A stretch of DNA of 64,000 nucleotides from JALZKA01 sp963786495. Lineage in GTDB: Bacteria > Actinomycetota > Thermoleophilia > Solirubrobacterales > 70-9. Location: the NCBI GenBank assembly GCA_963786495.1, contig CAWAZL010000010.1, positions 1 through 64,000 of the forward strand, read 5' to 3'. A program made the position numbers and the translations under genes. Of this stretch, positions 53,093 through 61,601 are shown one piece after another. The stretch's first letter is position 1. Each line of letters begins with the position of its first letter. A model generated the notes under the pieces. The model saw only the letters and a list, made by a program, of their open reading frames with translations. It did not search any database and was not told where the DNA came from.

Positions 53093-53857
53093 TTACTTGC
53101 CTTCGAAGTTGGGCTTGCGCTTGTCGAGGAAGGCGGACATGCCCTCGACCCTGTCCTCGGTCGCCATCGCGAGCTCGTAGAGGCGGCGCTCCTGGTCGAG
53201 GCCGGCGGCCAGGCCGGACTCGTCCGCGGCCAGGACGGCTTGCTTCGCGAGCTTGGCCGCCATCGGTGGGCCGGAGGCGACGGTGCGGCCGAGGTCGATC
53301 GCGGCGTTCAGCCACGCCTTGTCGACCTTGTTCACGATCCCCCACTCGAGGGCCTGCTTTGCGTCGAAGCGCCGGCCGGTGAGGACCAGCTCCATCGTGC
53401 GCTGCTTCCCGAGCACCTTCGCGAGCCGCTGCGTGCCGCCGCCGCCGGGGATGATCCCCAGGGTGATCTCGGGCTGGCCGAACTCAGCCGTCTCAGAGGC
53501 GACGATCATGTCGCAGGCAAGCGCCAGCTCACAGCCGCCGCCCAGGGCGAAGCCCGACACGCCGGCAATCAGCGGGGTGCGGCAGCCGGCGACCCGCTTC
53601 CAGAAGACCGATGTCGGGTGGAAGAGCGCTTCACCGAAGGTGCGATCGCGAAGTGCGCGGATGTCGGCGCCGGCCGCGAAGACCTCGTCGGAGCCCGCGA
53701 GGACGATCGCCCGTACCTCGTCGTCATGGTCCAGGCGCTCCAGGGCCGCGCCAAGCTCGTCCATCATGTCCGGCGACAGCGCGTTCCGCGCCTCGGGGCG
53801 GTTGAGCTGCACCAGGGCTACGTGGCCGTGGCGCTCCTCCGCGATCAGGGACGCCAT
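53093..53857 (-). CDS. Enoyl-CoA hydratase
   Basis: 254 residues. NRPEARNALSPDMMDEL, the oxyanion loop VFAAGADIRAL, GFALGGGCELALACDMIVA and FGQPEITLGIIPGGGGTQRL are all present, with both catalytic Glu residues (GGCELA and QPEI). It hydrates 2-enoyl-CoA in beta-oxidation. The ATG at 53857 lies 2 bases after the stop of the acyl-CoA dehydrogenase gene, so they are coupled. Confidence 0.94.
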   Translation of the reverse strand: MASLIAEERHGHVALVQLNRPEARNALSPDMMDELGAALERLDHDDEVRAIVLAGSDEVFAAGADIRALRDRTFGEALFHPTSVFWKRVAGCRTPLIAGVSGFALGGGCELALACDMIVASETAEFGQPEITLGIIPGGGGTQRLAKVLGKQRTMELVLTGRRFDAKQALEWGIVNKVDKAWLNAAIDLGRTVASGPPMAAKLAKQAVLAADESGLAAGLDQERRLYELAMATEDRVEGMSAFLDKRKPNFEGK

Positions 53858-53859
53858 GG

Positions 53860-55023
53860 CTATTCGAAGGGAAGGAAGGCCGAGATGCCGGTGGCGTCGC
53901 GGCCGATGATCAGCTTCTGGATCTGCGTCGTGCCCTCGTAAAGGGTGGCGACGCGCGCGTCGCGCAGATAGCGCTCGACCGGATGGTCGTCCACGTAGCC
54001 GGCCCCGCCGTGGACCTGGATCGCGTCGTTCGCGCACTCGATGGCCGACTCGGTGGCATAGAGCTTCGCGATGGAGGTCTCCAGCGTGGACGGCTTGCCT
54101 GCGTCCTTCAGCATTCCGGCCCGCCAGACCAAGAGGCGAGCGGCGTCGCGCTTGACGATCATGTCGGCGATCATCGCCTGGACGAGCTGAAAGCGGGCGA
54201 GCGGCACGCCGAACTGCTGTCGTTCCTTCGAGTAGCTGACGGATGCTTCGACGCAGCCGTCGATGATCCCCACGCAGCCGGCCGCAACGGAGTAGCGCCC
54301 GGAGTCGAGTGCGGACATCGCGACCTTGAAGCCCTCGCCGATCTCGCCCATCATCGCGTCGTCGGGCACCTCGACATCGTCGAGAGCGATCGAAGCAGTG
54401 TCAGAGGCGTGGAGGCCGAGCTTGCCGTGGATCTCCTGGGTCGAGAAGCCCGCGGAATCGGTGGGGACGAGGAAGCAGGCGAGCCCCTTGGGGCCTGAGC
54501 CGGGCTCGGTCTGGGCGAAGATCATCGCGACGTTCGCGACGTTGCCGAGCGAGATCCACATCTTCTGACCGTTGAGCTTCCAGCCGGAGTCGGTCTTCTC
54601 CGCGCGGGTGCGAAGGCTTGCGGCGTCGGAGCCGGTGTCAGGCTCGGTCAGGCCGAAGCAGCCCAGGAACTCGCCTGAGCACAGCTTCGGGAGCCAACGC
54701 TGCTTTTGCTCCTCGGTTCCCCAGGCCTCGATCGACTTGCACACCAGCGAGGTCTGTACCGAAACGACCGTGCGGGCGGCGGAGTCGCCGCGGCCGATCT
54801 GCTCGACGATCAGGCCGTAGCCGATGTAGTCGAGCCCCCGGCCGCCGTACTCCTCGGCGACCGGCGCGCCGAGGTAGCCCATCTCACCGAGCATCGACGC
54901 GAGCTCGCGGTCGAACTTCCGGTCGCGGTCGTTCTGCCGCGCCCGCTCGACGACCTCCTTGTCGACGAAGTTCCGCGCCGTCTCGGAGATCAGTTTCTGT
55001 TCGTCGGTGAGGTCCAGGTTCAC
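53860..55023 (-). CDS. Acyl-CoA dehydrogenase (glutaryl/butyryl-CoA dehydrogenase-like)
   Basis: 387 residues from GTG at 55023 (VNLDLTDEQKLISETARNF). FGLTEPDTGSDAASLRT, WKLNGQKMWISLGNVA, HGGAGYVDDHPVERYLRDARVATLYEGTTQIQ carry the FAD and catalytic-Glu motifs. Together with the hydratase and hydroxyacyl-CoA dehydrogenase genes it supplies three consecutive steps of beta-oxidation. The upstream aminotransferase gene overlaps its start by 4 bases (GTGA). Leu codons are mainly CTC, unlike the homologue at 6579. Confidence 0.93.
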   Translation of the reverse strand: MNLDLTDEQKLISETARNFVDKEVVERARQNDRDRKFDRELASMLGEMGYLGAPVAEEYGGRGLDYIGYGLIVEQIGRGDSAARTVVSVQTSLVCKSIEAWGTEEQKQRWLPKLCSGEFLGCFGLTEPDTGSDAASLRTRAEKTDSGWKLNGQKMWISLGNVANVAMIFAQTEPGSGPKGLACFLVPTDSAGFSTQEIHGKLGLHASDTASIALDDVEVPDDAMMGEIGEGFKVAMSALDSGRYSVAAGCVGIIDGCVEASVSYSKERQQFGVPLARFQLVQAMIADMIVKRDAARLLVWRAGMLKDAGKPSTLETSIAKLYATESAIECANDAIQVHGGAGYVDDHPVERYLRDARVATLYEGTTQIQKLIIGRDATGISAFLPFE

Positions 55024-55835
55024 GATGCTTCTCCCGCCAGGGAGATGCCGAGCTCGGTCTCGATCGCATTCTTGAAGGCGTCCATCGCGGCGATGGTATT
55101 TGGCCCCGGCCATTCGAGCGCGGCGCCGTCGATCGCCGAGAGCGGCTGTACCTCGCGCCCGGTCGAGGCCATGAACGCCTCGGTGGCGCCCTTGAAGTCT
55201 TCAACGTTGTACGTGCCTTCCTCGACCTCGATTCCGCGGACCACGCGGTCGCGGGTGATCGAGTCCAGGATCGGGTTGTCCAGCGAGGGTGTCTTGAGGA
55301 CGCCGTCCGGGCCTGCCCAGAACACGGACGACGTTGGCGCCTCCAGCACGACCCCGTCGGGCGTTACGAAGATCGCCTCGTCGGCACCGCGCTCCTTGGC
55401 GATCCGGGTCGAGTGCATGTTCGCGGCGTAGCTCAGGGACTTGACTCGGTTGAGGATCACCGTCGGCTGGTAGGTCACCGTCGCGACGGACGCGGAGTCC
55501 GCGTAGGGGAAGGGCTTCTCGATCAGCAGCAGGCGACGCCCACCGCGTGTGACGACCACGCGGAGGTTCGCCTCCACCTCGCCGGCCTCGGCCAGGAGCG
55601 GCGGCAGCTCGGCCTCGAGGGCCGCGCGGTCGACCGGCAGGCCAATCGTCGCGGCCGAGCGCTCGAGGCGGTCCCAGTGCTCGTCCATCGCGAACGGGCG
55701 GCCGGCGTAGAGCCGCGCGACTTCGAAAACGCCGTCGCCTCGGTAAAGGCCATCGTCGGGCAGGGGGAGGGTCGCCTCAGTCGTGGACGTAATTTCGCCG
55801 TCCACGCTCGCCAACTCGCGTACCTCGGGGGTCAT
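55020..55835 (-). CDS. Class IV PLP-dependent aminotransferase (branched-chain/4-amino-4-deoxychorismate-lyase-like)
   Basis: 271 residues. LPDDGLYRGDGVFEVARLYAG, the PLP Lys in NRVKSLSYAANMHSTRIAKERGADEAIF, and VVLEAPTSSVFWAGPDG are the family hallmarks. TGREVQPLSAIDG near the end fits the substrate loop. It may be a branched-chain aminotransferase, D-amino-acid transaminase or PabC; the coupling to acyl-CoA dehydrogenase favours amino-acid breakdown. The start is preceded by a long intergenic region shared with the LPFTG protein gene. Confidence 0.85.
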   Translation of the reverse strand: MTPEVRELASVDGEITSTTEATLPLPDDGLYRGDGVFEVARLYAGRPFAMDEHWDRLERSAATIGLPVDRAALEAELPPLLAEAGEVEANLRVVVTRGGRRLLLIEKPFPYADSASVATVTYQPTVILNRVKSLSYAANMHSTRIAKERGADEAIFVTPDGVVLEAPTSSVFWAGPDGVLKTPSLDNPILDSITRDRVVRGIEVEEGTYNVEDFKGATEAFMASTGREVQPLSAIDGAALEWPGPNTIAAMDAFKNAIETELGISLAGEAS

Positions 55836-55905
55836 GAGGTGCCACGCTAGCGCACACGCTTGGGATGCCCGATTTGGAGTATGTCCTGCAACTGACGGTT
55901 GTGGT

Positions 55906-55935
55906 TTGACAGTACTTGTTCTGCGGTAGTAGTTT
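55906..55935 (+). promoter_or_regulatory. Candidate sigma-70-like promoter for the LPFTG surface protein
   Basis: TTGACA at 55906-55911 is a perfect -35. TAGTTT at 55930-55935, 18 bases on, is a weak -10. The surrounding DNA (55860-55990) is clearly less GC-rich than the genes on either side. AAGGAGG at 55991-55997 is a near-perfect ribosome site 4 bases before ATG at 56002, the strongest in the window and consistent with high expression. Confidence 0.5.
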
Positions 55936-56001
55936 GGCCATGCAGCCAGAACTTGGCTGTGGGATTTGGATTAGGGAAAAACTAGAGCCGAAGGAGGCTT
56001 C

Positions 56002-57348
56002 ATGTCGGGTAAGTCCAGGCTAGGAATGGCCATTGGGGGGGCACTCGCAACGGTCGCGCTAGCCGTGCCTCAGGCGGCAAGTGGCGGCGTGCTTGATGAC
56101 GTCCTCGGTGGCGTCCAAGACACTGTCAATCAGACCGTGGGCGGAGTGCTCGGTGGAGCCGGAGGCTCCGGAGGCGCTGGCGGCGCTGTGCCGGCTCCAG
56201 CGCCCGCACCCGCACCCGCGCCGGCTGCAAGCGGGGCAACGACTGAACCGCCGCTGGAAGGCACCACGCCGCACGCGGAGGGTGCGATCATCGACACCGA
56301 CATCAACAATCCGGTTCTGCCGGACCTCGGCGTCACCGTCGGCCAATCGCGTGGAGAGCAGGACGCACAGGGGAACTACTCCGGCGTCGTCAACCTCATC
56401 ACGGTCACGGGACTGGGCAACCCGATCGAGATCGGGATCTCGACCGAAGAGGGTGAAACGGCAAGCAGTCCGCTAGGCCCGATCAACGATGCGCTCGACG
56501 ATCTCTGCAACGGGTCGGACATCTGCCTCAACGTCCTGGACTACGACTCGGAGACGACGGACAAGGGTTCCGAGAACTCCTTCAGCGCCGCGAACGTGGA
56601 CGTGCTGAGTGGCGTCGTTGCCGCCGATGCACTTTCGTCCGAAGGCAACATCTCGGAGAACAAGAAGTGTCAGACCGCCGACAGCGAGTCAACCGCTGCA
56701 GACGTAGGTGTCCTCACGGGCGCCGTCGGCGCGGACGTGCTCGCCGCGGAGTCGGAGTCGACAGCATGTAACGACGGCACCGCATCTGAGTCGACCAACG
56801 ACTCGACCGTCGCGGAACTGAACGGCACAGGCCTTCTGGCTCTGCTTGGTTGCGACGAAGATCAAGTGGATGACGAGTTCGGGCTGCCGGCCCTGGTCGA
56901 CGGCGTGTGCAACGGCGACGACACGAACGGCACCCAGGCGGACGCTCCGTACAACATCCGCAAGGCGCTGGGCATCGAGGTTCTGCCTCTGCTCGCAGTA
57001 GTTGGGATCGGCGTCGACCTCGACGCTAGCGAGGCCGAGACGCTCGCACAGGCCCCGGACGCGGAGGAGCCGGAGTGTCCGGACCCGAACAATCCGGAGT
57101 GCGACGAGGAGCCGCCGCCGGAGTGTCCCGACCCGGGCAACCCGGACTGCGGCAACGGCCCGCCTAACGGTCCCCCGAACGGACCCAATGGTCCGGGTGG
57201 ACCGGACGGCCCGAGCGGCGATTCACCGGACAGCCTGCCGTTCACGGGCGCCGATCTCACGATTCTCGGACTCATCGGAGGAATCGTGATGGCGGCCGGG
57301 CTCGGCCTCATGGCATACCTGGACAGGCGGCGCAAGGCAGTTGCCTAG
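56002..57348 (+). CDS. Sortase-anchored (LPFTG) cell-surface protein
   Basis: 448 residues. A signal peptide (RLGMAIGGALATVALAVPQAASG) precedes a Gly-rich stretch and an AP repeat (PAPAPAPAPAPAAS). The body is acidic, with two related segments NVDVLSGVVAADALSSE and DVGVLTGAVGADVLAAE about 40 residues apart, suggesting a duplicated unit. A Pro/Cys-rich stalk has ECPDPNNPECDEE and ECPDPGNPDCG, then PNGPPNGPNGPGGPDGP. The C-terminus is a classic sorting signal: LPFTG, a hydrophobic helix, and RRRKAVA. It is covalently attached to the wall by a sortase. Function otherwise unknown. Confidence 0.85.
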   Translation: MSGKSRLGMAIGGALATVALAVPQAASGGVLDDVLGGVQDTVNQTVGGVLGGAGGSGGAGGAVPAPAPAPAPAPAASGATTEPPLEGTTPHAEGAIIDTDINNPVLPDLGVTVGQSRGEQDAQGNYSGVVNLITVTGLGNPIEIGISTEEGETASSPLGPINDALDDLCNGSDICLNVLDYDSETTDKGSENSFSAANVDVLSGVVAADALSSEGNISENKKCQTADSESTAADVGVLTGAVGADVLAAESESTACNDGTASESTNDSTVAELNGTGLLALLGCDEDQVDDEFGLPALVDGVCNGDDTNGTQADAPYNIRKALGIEVLPLLAVVGIGVDLDASEAETLAQAPDAEEPECPDPNNPECDEEPPPECPDPGNPDCGNGPPNGPPNGPNGPGGPDGPSGDSPDSLPFTGADLTILGLIGGIVMAAGLGLMAYLDRRRKAVA

Positions 57349-57988
57349 CGCGGCCGCGCGAGGAAGCGCGGGTGCCGACCTGGCACCCGCGTCCGTGAGT
57401 GGACCCGACCGACGCACCATCTGGCGGCGGCGGGTCGTGCTCATGGCGATCGTGGGGCTCTTGATCGCGATACCCGTGACGATCCTGGTGAGCGGGAGCG
57501 GCGACGCTCCGCCGGCCCAGCCGCTCGCCGAGATCGAGGTAAAGGAGCCGGTGGTCGGCCCGCAGAAGGTCCAGGACAGCCTGGGCGTGAAGCTACGCGT
57601 GCCCGAGGGCTGGACCCGGAAGGAGAAGCAAAACGTCTTGGAGCTCCAGAGCAAGGACGGGGCCGCCCGGGTGGCGATCTCCGCGCCTGGGCCCGCTGCC
57701 GACGCTGGCGCACTCCACTCGCAGGTCATCGCCGGGTTGCGGACGTCATATGACGACCTCGAGGTTGGAAAGAAGATCGACAAAGCACCGGTCGGAGGCC
57801 TCAAGGGCGAGGCGACCGTGATCTCGGGCACGACCCCGGGCAAGAATGGCGAGGCCCAGAGGATCCTTGTGAGCACCGCCGAGGGAAAGGAGCGCGCCTA
57901 CCTAGTGGTCGTATTCACCACGGACCAACCGAGCTCCTCGGTGCTCGAGGCCCAGGCGCTCGTCAACAACCTGCGCTTCACGAAGTAG
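57341..57988 (+). CDS. Membrane-anchored protein with PsbP-like outer domain
   Basis: 215 residues from TTG at 57341, overlapping the previous stop. A basic cytoplasmic start (GPDRRTIWRRRVVLMAI) leads into one helix (VVLMAIVGLLIAIPVTILV). The outer part LGVKLRVPEGWTRKEKQNVLELQS ... AYLVVVFTTDQPSS resembles PsbP-like domains of actinobacterial lipoproteins. Coupling to the LPFTG gene suggests a shared surface role. Confidence 0.65.
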   Translation: MPSAAARGSAGADLAPASVSGPDRRTIWRRRVVLMAIVGLLIAIPVTILVSGSGDAPPAQPLAEIEVKEPVVGPQKVQDSLGVKLRVPEGWTRKEKQNVLELQSKDGAARVAISAPGPAADAGALHSQVIAGLRTSYDDLEVGKKIDKAPVGGLKGEATVISGTTPGKNGEAQRILVSTAEGKERAYLVVVFTTDQPSSSVLEAQALVNNLRFTK

Positions 57989-57990
57989 CC

Positions 57991-58058
57991 AAACCCTCGA
58001 CCACCCTAAAGGGGGTCTGACCCGGGGCCAGACCCCATTGAGGGTTAGGTGAGGGTTT
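57991..58058. repeat. Nested hairpin with a diverged GGGGTC/GACCCC doublet
   Basis: Outer arms AAACCCTC (57991-57998) and GAGGGTTT (58051-58058) enclose GGGGGTCTGACCC and CGGGGCCAGACCCC (58011-58036), two altered copies of the palindrome back to back. The structure lies directly after a stop codon and could act as a terminator, although no T run follows. Confidence 0.6.
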
Positions 58059-58083
58059 GCTCGGTGCCTCTAGCATCGATGTC

Positions 58084-58767
58084 ATGGATACGCCGCCGAT
58101 CGTTTCACGCGAGGAATGGACCGCTGCCCGCGACGAGCTGCTGGTCAAGGAGAAGGAGCACACACGCGCGCGCGACGCGTTGGCTGCGAGGCGGCGCCGG
58201 ATGCCGTGGATGGCCGTCGAGAAGGAGTACAGCTTCGAGGGACCCGACGGACCGATGAGCCTTGACGACCTCTTCGACGGGCGCCGGCAGCTGATCGTCT
58301 ACCGCGCGTTCTATGGGCCGGACGTGACGACGACCGCGAAAGGCACCTCTTTTCCCGAACGGGCATGTCTCGGCTGCTCGATGGTCGCTGACCAAGTCTC
58401 ACCCCCCGCACACCTGAACGCGCGGGATACATCGCTCGCGTTCATCTCGCGCGCTCCCCAGGCCGAGATTCAGGGCTTGAAGGAGCGCCACGGATGGGAG
58501 CACATCCCCTGGTATGAGATCACCGACGACTTCGACGCCGATTTCGACGTCGATCTCTGGCATGGCCACAACGTGTTCATCCGGGAGGGCGACCAGATCT
58601 TCCGCACCTATTTCGTCGACGCCCGCGGCGACGAGGCGATGGGCGGCACCTGGAACTACCTGGACGCGACCGCGCTCGGTCGCCAGGAGGAGTGGGAGGA
58701 CTCCCCGGAGGGCTATCCGCAGACGCCGACGGGCCGCTGGCTGGAGTACAACGACGCGTACGACTGA
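58084..58767 (+). CDS. DUF899 thioredoxin-like family protein
   Basis: 227 residues starting MDTPPIVSREEWTAARDELLVKE. The sequence PWMAVEKEYSFEGPDGPMSLDDLFDGRRQLIVYRAF, the Cys motif ACLGCSMVADQVSPPAHLNARD and the late GTWNYLDATALGRQEEWED are typical of DUF899, a thioredoxin-fold family of unknown reaction. Two Cys in CLGC could be redox-active. ATG at 58084 is preferred over 58057 because the family starts with this motif. Confidence 0.88.
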   Translation: MDTPPIVSREEWTAARDELLVKEKEHTRARDALAARRRRMPWMAVEKEYSFEGPDGPMSLDDLFDGRRQLIVYRAFYGPDVTTTAKGTSFPERACLGCSMVADQVSPPAHLNARDTSLAFISRAPQAEIQGLKERHGWEHIPWYEITDDFDADFDVDLWHGHNVFIREGDQIFRTYFVDARGDEAMGGTWNYLDATALGRQEEWEDSPEGYPQTPTGRWLEYNDAYD

Positions 58768-58779
58768 GCGCCCGGCGCT

Positions 58780-60003
58780 CTAGCTCGCTGCGGGGTTCTC
58801 GATGACCGTCGCGAGCCCTTGGCCGACGCCGACGCAGAGCGCGGCGACTCCGTAGCGGAGGCCCTCGCGCTTGAGCTCGCGGGCCAGCGTTCCCGCGAGG
58901 CGGGCGCCCGAGCAGCCGAGCGGGTGACCGAGCGCGATCGCACCGCCGTTCACATTAAGGATCTCGGGGTCGATTCCCAGGTCGCGCTGGCAGGCGAGCA
59001 CCTGGGCGGCGAACGCCTCGTTGATCTCGACCCGGCCAATTGCTTCCAGGTCGAGCTTCGCCGCCTCGAGCGCCTTGCGAATCGCGGGGATCGGCCCGGT
59101 GCCCATCACCGCGGGATCGACTCCCGCGACGCCGATGGAAACGATGCGGGCGAGCGGCTCCGCACCGAGTTCCTCCAGCCCGGCGTCGCTCGCCATGACA
59201 AGGCACGCGGCGCCGTCGTTCAAGGTCGAGGCGTTCCCGGCGGTGACGGTGCCGCCCTCGCGAAAGACCGCCCGGAGCTTCGCGAGCGACTCGAGCGACG
59301 CGTCGGGCCGCGGCCCCTCGTCGGCCTCGACAACGGTGCCAGGCACCGTGCCTGGCACCTTCTTCGCTGGAGGTGCCTCGATTGGGACGATTTCTTCGCC
59401 GAACACGCCTCGTTCTGTCGCGGCGACGGCTCGCTGGTGGCTTGCGAGGGCGAAGGCGTCCTGGTCCTCGCGCGAGATCTTGTAGCGCTCAGCGACGTTC
59501 TCGGCTGTTTCGCCCATCGATTCCGTCGAGTGCATCTCGGCCATGCGGGGGTTGATGAGGCGCCAGCCGAGCGCGGTGTCGTGCATCGTCTCGGGCCCCC
59601 GCGGAAGACCCCTCAGCGGCTTCGGCACGACCCACGGCGCGCGGCTCATCGACTCGGCGCCGCCCGCAAGGTAGAGGTCGCCCTCGCCGAGCCGGATGGC
59701 ACGAGACGCCGAGTTTACGGCCTCGAGGCCGGATGCGCACAGGCGGTTCACGGTGACGCCGGGCACCTCGACCGGGACGCCCGCGAGAAGGCTGCACATG
59801 CGCGCGGCGTCGCGGTTGTCCTCGCCCGCCTGGTTCGCTGCGCCCCAGAAGACGTCGGAGATCCGCTCCGGATCGAGGCCGGTGCGCTCAATCGCGGCCT
59901 TGATCGCGTGCGCGCCCAGGTCGTCGGGGCGGATGCCGGCGAGCGCGCCGCCGTAGCGCCCCATGGGCGTCCGGACTGCTTCGGCGATGAAGGCTTCTGG
60001 CAC
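58780..60003 (-). CDS. Acetyl-CoA C-acyltransferase (thiolase) carrying a repeat-encoded insertion
   Basis: 407 residues from GTG at 60003 (VPEAFIAEAVRTPMGRYGGAL). The nucleophilic Cys lies in VNRLCASGLEAVNSASRAI, and the C-terminal catalytic His and Cys in GGAIALGHPLGCSGARL and AALCVGVGQGLA. It cleaves 3-ketoacyl-CoA or condenses acetyl-CoA, completing the beta-oxidation set. Between residues about 215 and 224 the octapeptide VPGTVPGT is encoded by a double GGTGCC palindrome. It falls in the variable loop region between IEAPPAKK and VVEADEGPRPDASLESL, so activity may survive. Confidence 0.93.
   Translation of the reverse strand: MPEAFIAEAVRTPMGRYGGALAGIRPDDLGAHAIKAAIERTGLDPERISDVFWGAANQAGEDNRDAARMCSLLAGVPVEVPGVTVNRLCASGLEAVNSASRAIRLGEGDLYLAGGAESMSRAPWVVPKPLRGLPRGPETMHDTALGWRLINPRMAEMHSTESMGETAENVAERYKISREDQDAFALASHQRAVAATERGVFGEEIVPIEAPPAKKVPGTVPGTVVEADEGPRPDASLESLAKLRAVFREGGTVTAGNASTLNDGAACLVMASDAGLEELGAEPLARIVSIGVAGVDPAVMGTGPIPAIRKALEAAKLDLEAIGRVEINEAFAAQVLACQRDLGIDPEILNVNGGAIALGHPLGCSGARLAGTLARELKREGLRYGVAALCVGVGQGLATVIENPAAS
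59335..59359. repeat. Double GGTGCC-N-GGCACC palindrome inside the thiolase gene
   Basis: Units at 59335-59347 and 59347-59359 share one base. The element keeps the reading frame on the minus strand and encodes VPGTVPGT, the same peptide as in the ctaA tail. Confidence 0.92.
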
Positions 60004-60052
60004 GGCGGCGATTCTGGCACGGCCGACGTTTGCCTCTATCGTGGGCGGGGCC

Positions 60053-60409
60053 GTGGAGTTCATCCTCATCTCGTTCGGGCTGGTGGCCGCGCTTGTCGTC
60101 GTCCTCGTTCTTCTGGCGCGGGCTTACCCGGGCTGCGGCGCGGACCTCGTGGACTGGAAGCCGACCCGCTCGTATGAGACGGAGGCGATGCTGGAGCTCG
60201 ACGACGTTCAGCAGATGATCGACGCGCAGAACGCGTACCGGCGAAAGCGCGGCGCCCCCGAGCTGACCGAGGCGGACGCGCACCGGATGGCCGACGAGGA
60301 CAACGCGATCCGCGAGAAGGCTCGCGCCAACTACGACAAGCGCCTCGACGAGCTCGAGGACGAGTTCGGCGTCTGGCGCGCGGTCGCAGAGCGATGGCGC
60401 GGGCGCTGA
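60053..60409 (+). CDS. Small membrane-anchored protein with acidic helical tail
   Basis: 118 residues from GTG at 60053. One N-terminal helix (FILISFGLVAALVVVLVLLARAY) is followed by GCGADLVDWKPTRSYETEAMLELDDVQQMIDAQNAYRR-type segments and a charged helix ENAIREKARANYDKRLDELEDEF-like. The WKPTRS ... EAMLELDDVQQMIDAQN portion recurs in actinobacterial proteins of unknown role. Divergent from the thiolase gene. Confidence 0.6.
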   Translation: MEFILISFGLVAALVVVLVLLARAYPGCGADLVDWKPTRSYETEAMLELDDVQQMIDAQNAYRRKRGAPELTEADAHRMADEDNAIREKARANYDKRLDELEDEFGVWRAVAERWRGR

Positions 60410-60890
60410 TCGTCGGATGCGGATGCCTCGGCGACAGCGCTGGGACGCGGGCTCGCCGATGACGGCTGGGCAGTGCGCGGGCACTTCGCGCACCGCCGCG
60501 GGCGCTCGAGCGGATAGGGGACGCCGGGATCGAGGGCGTGGTTGCCGACCCCGACCGGGTAGGCACCGTGCTCGAGCTCGTCGGCGACGTCGCCGTGGTG
60601 GTTTGGGCGCTCGGGGTGCGCAGCCGGCCGATCAGCGCTAGACGTGAACGGGCATCGACTAGAGCGCATGCTCGAGCGCCTCGTCGACACGCCGGTGCAG
60701 CGGGTTCGTGCTGGAGGGACCCCTGATCAGCCGGAGGCAACGGAGGCTGGTGGCCACGGCGAGCGGACTGTGGCCTCGGCGTCAGACCAGGCGCCGGTCG
60801 TCGGAGCGTCGGGGCGGTCCGACGATCGAGGGCGCATGGCTCGAGGCCATGCGGGACGCGGTCGCCGAGCTGATTGGCCCAGTTACCTAG
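60394..60890 (+). pseudogene. NAD(P)-binding Rossmann-fold protein (epimerase-like), heavily frameshifted
   Basis: ATG at 60394 gives MARALIVGCGC, a glycine-rich nucleotide-binding start, then fragments in changing frames: LADDGWAVRG, ERIGDAGIEGVVADPDRVGTVLELVGDVAVVVWALG, HRLERMLERLVDTPV and TIEGAWLEAMRDAVAELIGPVT before TAG at 60888. At least three shifts are needed to join them. It overlaps the previous gene by 16 bases. It resembles short NAD-dependent epimerase-like proteins; either pseudogene or poor sequence. Confidence 0.5.
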
Positions 60891-60892
60891 CC

Positions 60893-60955
60893 GGTGCCTG
60901 GCTCCCGTTGAATCAAGCTCATTCGAACCCTGCACCACCGAAGGTGCCTGGCACC
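60893..60955. repeat. GGTGCC-T-GGCACC palindrome plus a diverged copy
   Basis: An exact unit lies at 60943-60955 and a damaged one (GGTGCCTGGCTCC) at 60893-60905, in the 79-base gap between two converging frameshifted genes. The pair spacing (50 bases) is like that of the GGGGTC pairs at 22 and 53 kb. Confidence 0.75.
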
Positions 60956-60969
60956 GGTCTAACTTCCCG

Positions 60970-61345
60970 CTACTGCTCGGTCGAGCGCGGGAAGTCGATG
61001 GGCGCGGGCGGCTTTTGCTTGGCTTCCGTCCAGACCGCGTGGGGCACTTCGCCCTCGGGTGGCGCCTGGTCGAGCTCGTCCGTGCGACGAGCTGGCGCCG
61101 ATGAGGAGCGCGATGATGACCGCGAGCGCGCCGCCGTAGACGGCGAGCTGTTTCGCCGGCGAGGCGCCGTAGCGCTGGCCGCCTACCTGGCGGCGCTTGT
61201 CGAGGCCCATCGCGTCGACGTCGGAGATCTTGTCCATGTCGAGCCGCTCGTCCGGGCGGGACGTGCTCGATCGTGGTGTTGGGGCCGATCGAGGGGGCGG
61301 TGATGCCTTCGGCGTCGATCTCGTCCTCGTCCGAGGGCCATCGGC
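60970..61345 (-). CDS. Small single-pass membrane protein, frameshifted
   Basis: Reconstructed as about 120 residues: RWPSDEDEIDAEGITAPSIG and TIEHVPP, then DERLDMDKISDVDAMGLDKRR, a helix (QLAVYGGALAVIIALLIGA), and after a shift DELDQAPPEGEVPHAVWTEA ending FPRSTEQ at 60970-60972. Shifts lie near 61260 and 61085; the exact start is uncertain. No family recognised. Confidence 0.45.
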
Positions 61346-61358
61346 GGAAGGTTCCTCG

Positions 61359-61542
61359 TTAGAGTCGCGTCGTCGTCGCTTGTCGTTGCCGCCGTCCGCG
61401 CATCATCGCGGTCTGCTCCTCGGCGTCCTCGACGGCCTGGATGAGCTCCGCCTTGTTCATGGAGCTTCGACCCGTGATGTCGAGCTCGGATGCGCGCTCG
61501 CGCAACTCGACGACGGTCAGATCGTCGAGGCTTTTTCGTCAT
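61359..61542 (-). CDS. Small Rho N-terminal-domain-like protein, frameshifted at its start
   Basis: ATG at 61542 gives MTKK, and a shift within the A run leads to SLDDLTVVELRERASELDITGRSSMNKAELIQAVEDAEEQ and a basic tail ending at TAA 61359. The pattern LTVxELRxxAxxxxIxGRSxxxKxELI is the Rho_N/SAP-like helical motif of small actinobacterial proteins that bind nucleic acid. About 60 residues in all. A homopolymer (AAAAA) at the shift favours sequencing error. Confidence 0.6.
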
Positions 61543-61601
61543 CGGCGGCCACTGAACGGAACTGTAATCCCGCCGGCGGCATACCGCCACCGACAACCAT
61601 C

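Noticed and set aside
55860..56000. The AT-richer region before the LPFTG gene considered as a tRNA or small RNA gene
   Set aside because: No cloverleaf or terminator-like structure was found; a promoter and ribosome site explain its composition.
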